A stretch of 64,000 nucleotides of DNA from NCBI GenBank assembly GCA_963576565.1, contig OY755042.1, positions 14,290,272 through 14,354,271 on the forward strand, in the 5' to 3' direction. Source of the DNA: Aspidapion aeneum (Eukaryota; Arthropoda; Insecta; Coleoptera; Brentidae). Of the stretch, positions 47,839 to 57,889 are shown one piece after another. Under the pieces are notes generated by a model that was given only the letters and a program-made list of their open reading frames with translations, was not told the origin of the DNA and ran no database searches. A program made the position numbers and the translations under genes. How positions within the stretch are numbered: the first letter of the stretch is position 1; every line of letters starts with the position of its first letter.

Positions 47839-48380
47839 ACTTGATAACGGTTAGAGATACTTACTAACCGAAACGTCGTGTTTTAAAATAAATAAAGACA
47901 ATGGAAGTCCGAAATTTTATTTCAGCCCTTTTTATAGTTTAAAATGACTATAACTTTTTTCTCAGTGTAACTTTTAACTTTTTTTGTTAAGAAAATATTT
48001 TCCTGAATCTTTCTAAGCGAAAAAGGTACTCTTGTTAACTAACTAAAGTAAGTCGTTTTCGAGATATTTCCGTTTTTAGTGTTCGATGCCGCAACGGAAT
48101 ACTGAAATTATTTTGAATGACTATTTCACTAGTGTTTTACACTGGCAAAATGTCATAGCAACGGTCAGTTTTCTACTGACTATTGTTCTTAAAGCTTTAT
48201 TTAAGTTTGTTGCTTTTCGGCGATTTCGCTCATGCAATTTTTAAATTAATTTTTAAATTCACCACCCTGTATCTCTGAAACGGAGCAATTTTGGACTAAG
48301 GTAAGTTGCTTTAAATCGACTTATTTTGACCTCAGGAATATGAACTAAGATTTTGTACAGACCTTTTAGAGACACCCTGT
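47839..48380 (+). mobile_element. Unclassified insertion with hammerhead-like start and CACCCTGTATA end
   Basis: It begins at a hammerhead-like motif (47841-47877) and ends GACACCCTGTATA (about 48379). It contains AT-rich sequence and no frame. The left part may derive from a Penelope-like LTR. The right end resembles the TIR of the foldback element at 44945, so two fragments may be joined here. Confidence 0.4.
47841..47877 (+). ncRNA. Hammerhead-ribozyme-like motif, degenerate core
   Basis: The order is CAC, then TTGATAA, one C, stem GGTTAG with loop AGATACTTA and CTAACC, then GAAACGTC, then GTG. CAC/GTG could form stem I, and GGTTAG/CTAACC is a perfect stem II. The core CTGANGA reads TTGATAA (two departures). 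The layout parallels the motif at 59437-59471. Confidence 0.3.
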
Positions 48381-48785
48381 ATACCTGGGACAAACTATGA
48401 AACTGAAAAAAGCTGAAATCAACAGACGAGTAAGATTGGCCTGGGTAGCATTCGTTAAATTAAGCTACCTATTAAGAAATAAAAAATATCCTCAGTACCT
48501 CAAGACCAAAGTGTATAATCAATGTATCCTTCCTGTACTTACCTATGGATCCCAGACCTGGACACTGACAAAATCAAACATGGATAAGGTAACAAAATCC
48601 CAAAGATCAATGCAAAGACAAATGTTACATGTAAGGCTGACAGATAGAAAAAGGAATGAATGAAGTAGAAAAATTGAAATGGAAATTTGCCGGTCATAAT
48701 ATCAGACAGAAAGACGATCAATGGAACAAATGTATTGTAAACTGGAGACCTTGGGAAAATAAAAGAAGTAGGGGGAACGGGTAAA

Positions 48786-50093
48786 ACACAATAATCGTAC
48801 GTGGAACTCCTACTGATCGTAAAGTTCGAAAAATTATTATTCATCAGTATCATAAAGGAAAAACAATACGTGAAATTTCCAGTGAACTAGCTATAGCAAC
48901 AACTACTGTGTTTAATATAATTAGGAAATATGGTGAAACTGCCTGTATTGATGTTCGCGATAAAAGCCCAGGCCGTCCAAAAACCGTTTCTCAAAGGAAT
49001 GTAAGACATTTAGTTAGAATATGTAAGTCAGGAAGAAGAAATACACTACGAGAAATAATCGCAAGGTGGAATAAAGAAACTGGGATGAATGCTTCCAGAG
49101 AATGCTGTCGCAGATATATCCTCCAGAGCGGTCTTAGTTTTTTTAAAATATGTTTGATAGGTACTTCTTTGCGGTATAATTTTTTTATTTTTTTATTTAT
49201 TCGAGTGGGCCAAAGAAAAACTATTGTTGATGGAAACTCAAAAAAGAAATCGTTATATTTGGGCCAAATTAAAAGTTTTATGGACAAAACAAGACTGGGA
49301 CAAAGTTATCTATAGCGACGAAAGCAGATTTGATGTCTGTGTGGGAGATGACCAAAAGCGTGTGATTCGGGAAAAAAAAGAAGCATTCCATAAAGATTTT
49401 CTTAAAAGAACTGCAAAGTTTCCTCCACAGGGCATCATGGTATGAGGAGGTATGCCAAAGGGGTGGGAACTTTACACTTTATTGAAGGCACAGTAAACGC
49501 CGCCAAATATCAAGGTATCCTTGAACATTCGCTTTTACCAAGTGCAGCAAAATTATATCCACCCAAGAATTTATCTTCCAACACGACGGAACATCATGCC
49601 ATACTCATATAGAGCATGACATTAAAGTTTTGTCTGACCCCTCTAGAAGCCCTGATCTTAGTACAAGAGAGACACTTTGGCACAAAATGAAACAACGCCT
49701 AAGAAGTGTTCCTCAGCGTACTTTACCACAACTACGTGCTAAATTGCAAGAAATATGGGATAATTTCACCCCTGAATTCTGGTACAATGCCCAATAGAGT
49801 TCAGGCTGTTATTCGAGCTAAGGGTGACATTACGCCTTGTTAATTTCTATTTTTATTTGTTAAAAACCACTTGTTCCAATATTTAGTTGTCAGCATTTTC
49901 TGATTATCAAACAATGAATTAAATAGTAATCAACATAAAATATATAATTAAACCGTCAAAATAAATCCATACATCAAAGAAAATGTTGTTAATTTCATGA
50001 TTACAATTAAAAAATAAATAAAAGAATTTCAGTAAACTGGCATTTTATTTACAAATTATCTGCTTGTTCCAACATATAGTTGTTAGGGCTCGT
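48786..50093 (+). pseudogene. Tc1-like transposon remnant with broken transposase
   Basis: The N-terminal paired-type HTH is readable: RKIIIHQYHKGKTIREISSE, a GRPK motif, and LREIIARWNKETGMN. The catalytic region has IYSDESRFDV (first Asp, about 49317), then in shifted frames QHDGTSCHTH (second Asp) and SPDLSTRETLW (Glu). Tc1 enzymes are DD34E, but only 27 residues separate the last Asp and Glu here, so part is deleted. Stops and frameshifts are frequent. The 5' end is missing and joined to the LINE at about 48785. The 3' end has two direct repeats of TTGTTCCAAYATWTAGTTGT (49872 and 50074) about 200 bp apart, as in IR/DR-type Tc1 termini. Confidence 0.8.
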
Positions 50094-50479
50094 AAAACCT
50101 GAGTTCGATGCCAAGTAAAACTCTAGACAGGCAAGCTTAAGGTCGATCTACTTTACTCTTGCGGTCCTCTTTTGACGAAGCCGCGATTGATTTTAAAGCT
50201 CGCTCAGTGACTAGCTTTGTGTTTGTTTCATCGAATTTTCCATTAGTTCCGGCTAATAAAAATAAGCTACTCATCATTGCATAAAATTAGTAAAAGACAG
50301 GTTTCAAATCAGATTGAGGTCTTCTGACCTGCTTTGTTGGTTTTCTTAAAAATTTTGGTAAAACAAATTAAATCGGGGTTGATGGCGGTGCTGGACTATC
50401 GGGTAAAAGATTCCGCCAAGTGATGGGCACCGAAGCTCAGACATTTACGATTTTTTGCTATTTTTTTCTTTCACGTAAC
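50094..50479. other. No gene recognised
   Basis: Spacer. One phrase, CTGAGTTCGATGCC (50100), resembles a pol III B box, but no A box or tail was found. Confidence 0.4.
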
Positions 50480-51080
50480 CCAGTACCTCAGTTTTGGGGG
50501 GTTCGAGACAGTTTGGGGGAGGGGATGAGGGCATAAGGCCGTATTTCATGCTATTTTATGTTTTTATTCATTAAATATGTGGAAAATATCTACTACTACT
50601 ACTACTATGTCGGTTTAGAACGTTTTTCTACGTTGTCCGACGCCTATTCTCCACCTCCTTCGATCCTGACAATCATCTTCTGTCAGATTTTTTTGACTCA
50701 TTGATCTTTGGATTGACTGTTGCCATTCTAGTTTAGGACGCCCTCTTTTTCTGCGCCTTATTGGTTGCCATTCTAGGACCTGCTTTAGTAATCTTTCGTC
50801 GTTCATCCGTTGTACTTGGCCGTACCATATCAGTTGCCTTTCAGTGATGTCATCCGTTATGCTTTCCTCGATTCCCATTATTTTTTATGATCTCATTTCT
50901 TATGTGATCTATTCTAGATATTCTCATTGATCTTTTTATTGCATCCATTTCGACACTTTCCATTTTTGTTTTGTATATTTTTCTGTTACGCGACAAGTCT
51001 CTATTCCATACAACAGCGTGCTTTTCACCATTGTTTCTTATATGTTAAATTTTACATTCTTTTTTATCTAAAAAAATGTA
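50480..51080. mobile_element. G-run MITE fragment interrupted by a LINE
   Basis: The left piece (50480-50586), with GAGGCAGTTTG-like sequence, GGCCGTATTTCATGCTATTT and AAATATGTGGAAAATATC, matches the reverse of 46216-46404. The following bases of the MITE, TAAAAAAAT, resume at about 51069 after the LINE. The ends of this copy are decayed. Confidence 0.6.
50587..51069 (-). pseudogene. RTE-like LINE 3' end, second copy
   Basis: Minus-strand sequence is nearly the same as 6736-7213: TMVKSTLLYGIETCRVTEKY, MDAIKRSMRISRIDHIRN, then a 87-codon open end MGIEESITDDITERQLIWYG ... GVGQRRKTF with the natural stop. In plus view the tail is (CTA)n at 50588-50607, that is (TAG)n in sense. The 5' end is truncated. 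It is less damaged than the first copy in the C-terminal part (first copy has a stop after QQMSD). Confidence 0.85.
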
Positions 51081-52385
51081 ATTAAATATTTCCAGGCTCA
51101 ATTACCATACATTTAACCCATAACTGGTGACGTCACTTTTTTGTTATACAACTTGTTAGAATTATCTAAATGAAAATAAAAAAAAAACGCGTCTGTTATT
51201 AATTTTTAGATCACCTTATCGGCAATAATGCCTACAGATTTTTACCAAAAAGAAAAAATATTTATAGAATCTGTTTTGTTCCCTGGAGATGACATTTCTT
51301 AGGTTTTCTTGGGTATAGGCAAATACGTTCAAGCATAAATACATGTTCAAAGAATCGAAAAGTAAAACCCTCATAGCTGGCTTTGAAAACAATGGCAAAT
51401 TTAAATTCGCGGATGCGAATTTTCAAGTGCGCCTGCGTGTGTTTTGTCATGTAGCTGTCAGCTGCTATGTGAGTGGAGGCCATCTTGAAATTTTTCGGTG
51501 TTTTGTGTTTGTCGTGTAAAATTATGTTTTTTCTTTGAAAAATGGGAAATATTTCACGTAAAACGTGCGGTTTGTGGAAAAATGTTCGGAAGAAGTAAGA
51601 GAGTGCCGTTCCATAGGTAACTACGTGTATTTTTCTTTATAATTTGTCAACTAAGTTAAGAGTGGTTTATAGTTGCCATTAAACAGTCTTCATAGTGTCC
51701 ACAATAAATCTGCATAATTAGTTTTAGAAAAACTACAATTTTAATCCACAATTTGATAAATTTTCACCCAATCAACTAGTTTTTAGAAAAAACCCTAAAT
51801 ATTTGATAATTGTCAAATACTGTAGTGACGTAACGGAGTATGTTCCAAAACCACCGAAACTGACTCATGCGCAGTAACCGATATCCTGTCTAGTCGAAAA
51901 AGGAACATTAAGAATTAAATAGGTTTAAGTTTAATAGTTCGTTTTTTCACGTTATTTTTAAAACCACGATAAATTCACACCGAAATAACGTGGTAAACTT
52001 AAAAAAGTGTGTTTTTAACGTCGTTTTGATTTGTGCTATGTCGTTTTGATTTGTGCTATTGTTACCGCTGGCTCAATTAAACTCCGGCCCGTTCACAATT
52101 TACACCCTTTTATTGAGCTTTTATTGTTGTCGACTAGACACGTTTCATACAAATTCTAAAATTCAAAAAGAAACAGTGGCGTATCATTTACACTTTTTTA
52201 ATTTTTTAATAAACTGTGTTCCAATTTTGAAGATATAATCAATGTCAATTGGTATTTTCTAGGTTTCTAGATTTGTAGGCACCTATCTAATGAAATAGGT
52301 AGGTACCTATATAATATAATAAGTATAAAAGTTTTAAAAAAATATTTCCCTTTAAGAAAACAAGGTATGGAGTTTTCTAGCAAAA
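51081..52385. other. No confirmed gene; possible first exon near 51550
   Basis: See the separate entry at 51485-51622. The rest is AT-rich. CATGCGCAG at about 51868 resembles an NRF-1-like promoter element but occurs alone. Confidence 0.35.
51485..51622 (+). other. Possible 5' exon (MFGRSKRVPFH...) with splice donor
   Basis: An ATG at about 51582 opens MFGRSKRVPFH and runs to AG followed by GTAACTACG, an acceptable splice donor. An upstream ATG at 51543 (MGNISRKTCGLWKNVRKK) overlaps in another frame. The preceding 100 bp is less AT-rich than its surroundings. No downstream exon was identified, so this is only a candidate gene or transposon start. Confidence 0.15.
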
Positions 52386-52616
52386 AAAGGCTTAGCACCG
52401 GTACACACACGCGTTTTTCCGGTGCAGCAGCGTTACTGCAATTGCGGTCCGTGGTGCCGGTACACACACGCGTTTTTCTACAGCGCGGTACCGCCGCGAT
52501 ATCGCGCTGCAGAAAAACGCGTGCGTGTACCGGCACCACAAAACGCAACTGCGGTAACGCTGCGGCACCGCGGCGTCACCGCGCTGCATAAAAACACGTG
52601 TGTGTACCGGCGCTTA
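52386..52616. repeat. GC-rich palindrome, ~230 bp
   Basis: The two ~110-bp arms are reverse complements with mismatches. The outer ends are CTTAGCACCGGTACACACAC and, in reverse, CTTAAGCGCCGGTACACACA; the centre is at CGCGATATCGCG (about 52496). Inside each arm the phrase CCGGTACACACACGCGTTTT occurs twice in the left and in complement in the right. It is strongly GC- and CpG-rich in an AT-rich setting. The several overlapping open frames here are by-products. Confidence 0.85.
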
Positions 52617-54944
52617 AGAGGAGTAAAATATAAAATTAATACCTAATATTTATGAACTAAAAAATTATAGCACGCCACTAAACAGAGAATTGAAAACCAT
52701 CTCTTTTTCCGCCTAATTTATTCTGCCCGGACAAAACGTGTTAGACATTTTTAGAATTGCTGGGAACTCGAAAACCCCACCTCACTAAAGACCCTGTATA
52801 TTTGATATATTTTAAAGAATTAGAGATGCGACAGACCCATGAGAGTCACTCATACTCAAATTATTGCGTTATGATATTTTCTTGTCTAGTTCATTGGCGT
52901 TTCACTAAAATAATTCATGTTGTCAGCGGTGAGTGACATCAATCATCAAGCAACATATAAACAAACACGTTTGTCCGTCATCCCCTGTAAATTTTGACAA
53001 AAATCATTTATTTTTATTTTCCGACGCTTATAAATAAAAAGAAGGACGGAAGATGCGTCTCTCTCTGAATAAGGCTAGAATATAGAGGACCGATATTTCC
53101 CTGCTATGATTTTGATTTTTATAAATTTGACTATAATAAGTTTGGCGCATCTCTATTTCTTTAAAATATATCATACATATAGGGTGTCGACACCGCACCA
53201 GTAACGGGTTAAAACCGGACACTAACAAATCAGTGGCCAGGGCCACTAAATATTAACCTCTAAAACATTAATTTGTCCAAAAATCAAGATTAAAATCAAT
53301 CTGCGCTCAAGCCCCTCCCCTCTAGAATCCATCTCTTCTCATCGATCCGCGCTCATTCCCCCCCCCAGGATTAATTTCTGCGCACGCCACTGAAAATACA
53401 AAAAGTATTTTGGGTTTAAGTCCCATACCTGCCAGTACAAACTCGAACCAACAATCCCTTTGTGAATGCAGATTCACTGGAGTCTTGGGCGGAGTTCGGG
53501 TAAAGAAGTAGGCAAAGTTGATGATCAAGACAAGGCCGTGGTTCGGAAATTACGTTGCGTAGATGGCGCTAGCACGATAAAGATCCCTGTGCTCGAAAAA
53601 GAGTATCGGGAAAAATTAAATCCTTGAGAAAAGAAAATTGCCTACAGTGAGGATGCTTGATGGACAGGCCCGTTGGGAATTCATATAGTATTAATGTGAG
53701 AGTGAATGAATTGTGATTGTCCCGGGCACCAAGTGAATTCAAGTCAGATTATCTTGGTGGCCACCGAATATTGAACTGGCAATAAGTAAAAACGAAACGA
53801 AAAGAACGTATTTCAAAAATTCTATCTCTTCATTGTACCCCTTTAAACCATAATTTGCGAAACTGTAAGCCGAAGTTTTGAATATATTTATTTGAAATAT
53901 TACAAAACTTAGCTTTCTTTCTACAATAGAGTGAAAACCTATCTATGTATACTCTCGTTCGAAGTTAATGGGTATTTTTTTTTAATACTTAAACCTTTTA
54001 CTAAAACTAATTAAATAAAACATACTTAACGAATTAAGAAGATGAATTTTATTTTTATTAAATTATTTGAGCCAATGTAACAGTTTCAAATATATGATGG
54101 TCAACAACTGAAACCACGGATCACCTTCCGTAATGAAACTGCAACCGTTACTGCAACCAAGTTCCCTCAGCACCAGGTTTCCACTTGAAGCCGCTCGAAG
54201 TTAGCCGACATCAACAGAGGCAATTTGGTTGCAGTTACAGTTGCAGCTCGCCCCATGACTATGCCGCTTTAATGTGGATGGCGCACGTTGTATAAGTGAA
54301 ACCTGCCCAATTTAAAAAGCCTTTTAAATTTAAATTAGGTACGTAACATAATGACGCGAGTTTTTCAAATTTGTCTGAATTAGATTTTATTGTTTAGCTG
54401 AAAAGCACTATGAAATTGGTTTCTTGATGTGTTACTAAATGATTGGCTTAATAAATGGTAAGTCATAAGTACATATTGTCATGGAATCATAAAATTTCTA
54501 AGGACACTTGTTCTTTAAGACAATTCGTACAAGAAAGATGGTTAAGAATAAACTAAAATAGATCACGCAGCCCTGTTAACAACCCTATGTAGTGTAAGTA
54601 ATAACTAAAGAGCCCATCCAGGTAAAGTAACACAATGTTCCGCGGTGTGATTTTCGATAATCGTTGTTTTTAAAATTAAAAAAAAAACTCTAAATTTAGA
54701 GTTGACTAAACTAAACTAGTTGTAATGCGCAATCTTCATCATGAATATCATCTCCAACATCAATCATTCTACGAGAAGTTACAAAGGACCCAATCCAAAA
54801 GTTTTATTTGCCTTAAAAACCAAGGTTATTCTATTTGATTTGTAAAAAGGAGATGTGGACACAATCAACCAAATAACATGGGCGCACCCGGGTGGAGGGA
54901 AGCAGGGATTCACTTAGGTTTGGCTCAATTGATTTTTACCTTCC
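52617..54944. other. AT-rich region, no gene recognised
   Basis: A C-run at about 53358 next to CGCACGCCACTG (53380-53392) is the right end of a G-run MITE. TGCAGTTACAGTTGCAGC near 54230 is a small internal repeat. No frame has motif support. Confidence 0.4.
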
Positions 54945-55425
54945 TACCCCGCGTAGCAATGGATAGAGAAGGTATTATTTTCGATGAAAAATTTTCTTTT
55001 CAGATAACTCCAAAAATATATTATTTTGATGTATTTTGACCTATCCTAGCAATATCGTCGTGATGTCTATTTCTGTCCGTAACACAATAGCTCCTAAACC
55101 GCTCAACAGATTTTTATAAAATTTTTTAGGAAAAATAGTGTTCGACACTCTGATTAGATTTTGGTCGCAATCCATTAATGCTAATGACAGTTTTTTGACA
55201 ATTAAAGCATCGTATCAATACAGTGTTTTCGGAATATAGTAGACCATATTTTAGTTAATAATTCGTGTTATAACCAAAAACTGTAGGAGCTTTAGTTTCT
55301 GAGATATTTAAAAAAAAACTGTTTTCAAGGCTAATATATTATCATGGCTTTACTTGAAGTGTGATAAGAGGGTAGCCAGGAAGGTGTCAGATCCGTCATG
55401 GATCCATTTATTTTAGATATTTTCC
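54945..55425 (-). repeat. ~500-bp dispersed repeat, copy 2 (uninterrupted)
   Basis: Reverse orientation of 35985-37090 without the LINE, so it shows the empty-site arrangement. Recognised by GACCTATCCTAGCAATATCG, GTCGTGATGTCTATTT, GAGCTTTAGTTTCTGAGATA and GATCCGTCATGGATCCATTT. Confidence 0.7.
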
Positions 55426-55515
55426 ACATACCTTATGAATAAAAATATAAAATCCCATAAAATACGACAATATGAGGACTTGCCCCCCCCCCCCCCCCCC
55501 AGAGATCTCGAGCCC
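55426..55515. mobile_element. G-run MITE fragment
   Basis: AGATATTTTCCACATA and CATAAAATACGACA match the MITE at 46216, and a long C tract lies at about 55484-55500. It abuts the end of the ~500-bp repeat. Confidence 0.5.
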
Positions 55516-55913
55516 CTATGACTCTTGAGTGATTGCTGCACAACCCATTCTAGAAATGAATTGAACATAACTTCTTTAAAAATCATTAAGGTTGGTTATA
55601 CGCCCATTAACTGATCGGTAGTCTACTACTTGATCAGTACTTCCTTTTTTATACAATCAAACTATTTGACCCAATTTGAGAAACTTCGAAAAAATTCCTT
55701 TTTGTATGGTTACGGATGGAACCCTAATGTGGTTCCATATTTGTTGTGGAACAAAGATTGATATTAATGATAACTACAATTTTTGTAATTTTTTGTTGAT
55801 TTATACCCTGATGAAAATAGGACATTTTCAATACAATTGTGACAAACAAATGTTTGAAAGTTTATTGTCGGCACGAAACCAGTGACGCCGTTAGTGTTAG
55901 CATATGAATAAGG

Positions 55914-56099
55914 TAGTTAACAGAAGTACCGGCCGAGGGTGCTCACAGGCTCGAGCGTTCGATTTGACCCTCCGAAGTGCTCGGCAGCTATTGGTCTTGT
56001 TTTTTTAATGCTTTCAATGCAAGAGCTGCCGAGCGCTTTGGGGCGTCAAATTAAATGCTCGAGCCTGTGAACACTCTCGGTCGGTGCTTCGGCTAACTA
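55914..56099. mobile_element. Foldback MITE, ~186 bp
   Basis: The arms (about 55914-55996 and 56027-56099) are reverse complements with some mismatches. The left arm includes CTCACAGGCTCGAGCGTTCG; the right arm includes AAATGCTCGAGCCTGTGAAC. The loop is about 30 bp. The next MITE starts immediately after it. Confidence 0.7.
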
Positions 56100-56100
56100 A

Positions 56101-56218
56101 CAGTGGCGCACCCAGGAATATGTCTTGGAGGGGGCCTGAGGCCTCTTTATGTCCAATTTTAAGCTATTTTTGTGTTTTTTCATGAAAATGTATTAAAAAA
56201 TCTAACGTTTGGTGCCAT
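56101..56218 (+). mobile_element. Truncated G-run MITE
   Basis: The left end CAGTGGCGCACCCAGGAATA is almost the same as that at 22472. The sequence follows the same family to CTAACGTTTGGTG and then stops; the right terminus is absent. Confidence 0.65.
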
Positions 56219-57889
56219 CAATAACCCTCAAACATTTGATCATTGCTCACAATTGTATTAAAAATATCCTATTTTTATTAGGGTATAAATTGTTAGGTGA
56301 TCCGTGGTATAAATCAACTAAAAATTAAAAAACTTGTAGTATTCATATGGTGTTAGTTATAAGAGGGTCAATATTGCAAATAACTCACTCAGTTGTTATG
56401 TCATAATGAGGGCCCAAGTAAACTTCATTGATCATCAAAAACAGGTTTTGTATTAATTGTGAAAGGCTTTCGCGGCTGTTCGGCCTCGCACAGTGCGGAC
56501 TCCTGAGGGCAATATTCGAAAAACTGAGGTTACATTTTAAAAGTTTTAATATTGCAAAAGTATGGATAAATGTCCAGTTTATCTGTAATCATAACCTATT
56601 ATTTAGTCACACTTGCGAAAGTGAACAAAATAAATAGTTAAAGTCATTACTTTAAAACAGTAGAAAAAAATCGTATAAAATACCTATCAGAAAATTAATT
56701 TTACTGGTTCTGCATTTAAATATAAAAAAATTTTTCTTAAAGTATTACAGTAATATATATTTACGCTATTTGTTTAAATAAAATGTTGTCAAATTGACGT
56801 CTCGCTTTTAAAATAATTTAATTAAAACTGTTATGCTTACAAAAAAAAAATATTTTTTAAATTTTATTAAGGTTATAAAAAATTGCAAAGATTTGCAAGG
56901 TCTGGCATATATCCTAAATATTAGTCCAATGAATTAGCAAAAAGGTAGCATAAATATTTTTTGCTACTGGCTGCTACTAAGGGTGCTGTATTTTTTTAAA
57001 TAATATATTTCAATCCTAATAATTTATATCACATTGGTTACCACCCCGGTTGAGAGGCCTCACATCATCTCCTGTTTAGGTATACCCTTAAAACCAGTCT
57101 TGCCGCCATTGGGACAAATATAAAATTAAGACAGCTCTTATCAACGTCAAAAATGGCGGCAGCAAGTTGTCAAAAATGGCACTAAATCTGGAGAAGATAT
57201 AAGGCTCAATATTCGGTGATGGTGAGTGGTTATAGGTGATAATAAATTTAAAAAAAAATTCCCAAAATATTTATGGTACTAAGTCACCTTATACTACTGT
57301 GAGCAAAACGGAAAATTAAATATTTTAGAATCACATATCGTATTGGCAGTTTTTTGTCAATGGGAACGCACAAAAACAATAATTTGAGGTAGTCAATAAA
57401 ATTATAAAAATACTGCTATCAGTCTGTATCTTTTGAGCACTCGGCAAATTGTAGCTACATACAATTTTTTCTTCTCGGGATAAAAGTGCCACTTAAATCC
57501 CTAAGAAGATAATATACTATTTTATCACTTTTTTTAAACTTTTAGAACGCATAAGCATAAAACATTAAGACTTGTTAAATGAGTGGCCTCTCACGAAAAT
57601 CTGAAGGTGTTAAATATTTTCAAAAAAATTCAACCTTTGTTGGGTTTAGAAGAATGTTCTGACAAAAATAACCAAATTCTAAATAAGGCATCATTAAGTT
57701 TTTGCAAAAGTCTCAGTCTCAAATGGAAGCTATCGGGACGAAACAAAATTTATTTTCAAAACCGTTATTTCGAATGGTTAAATAAATATAGCTACGGGGA
57801 CGCGTTTCTGCCTCATTAGGCTTCATTCAGCCCGTTACCCTCAACATACAAGAAGCTATAAAGAGATCCTACACAACCCGCAATTAAAA
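56219..57889. other. AT-rich region, no gene recognised
   Basis: A 78-codon frame at 57583-57819 (…FQNRYFEWLNKY…) just upstream of the Penelope-like RT is unrecognised. It could be the decayed 5' part of that element or unrelated. GGCGGCA motifs near 57105 and 57160 lie in inverted orientation. Confidence 0.35.

Larger units (their letters stand above)
47566..48785 (+). pseudogene. RTE-type LINE remnant split by an insertion
   Basis: Upstream piece 47566-47838: RT palm YIAFIDFDKAFDSIEH (first catalytic Asp), then LEYVFKSLDWEE and NYLRYADDIALIYT (YADD box). Downstream piece 48381-48780: YLGQTMKLKKAEINRRVRLA, VLTYGSQTWTLTK and, in a shifted frame, KWKFAGHNIRQKDDQWNKC. Between them 47839-48380 is foreign, and about 50-60 residues that should link the pieces are lost. 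Frameshifts and stops make it non-functional. The endonuclease scrap at 1-242 could be from the same family. Confidence 0.75.

Noticed and set aside
50094..50130. Possible tRNA or SINE B box (GAGTTCGATGCC)
   Set aside because: No A box, no cloverleaf and no tail found around it.
52267..52646. Several overlapping Arg/Thr-rich frames
   Set aside because: By-product of the CpG-rich palindrome; open on both strands because of its composition.
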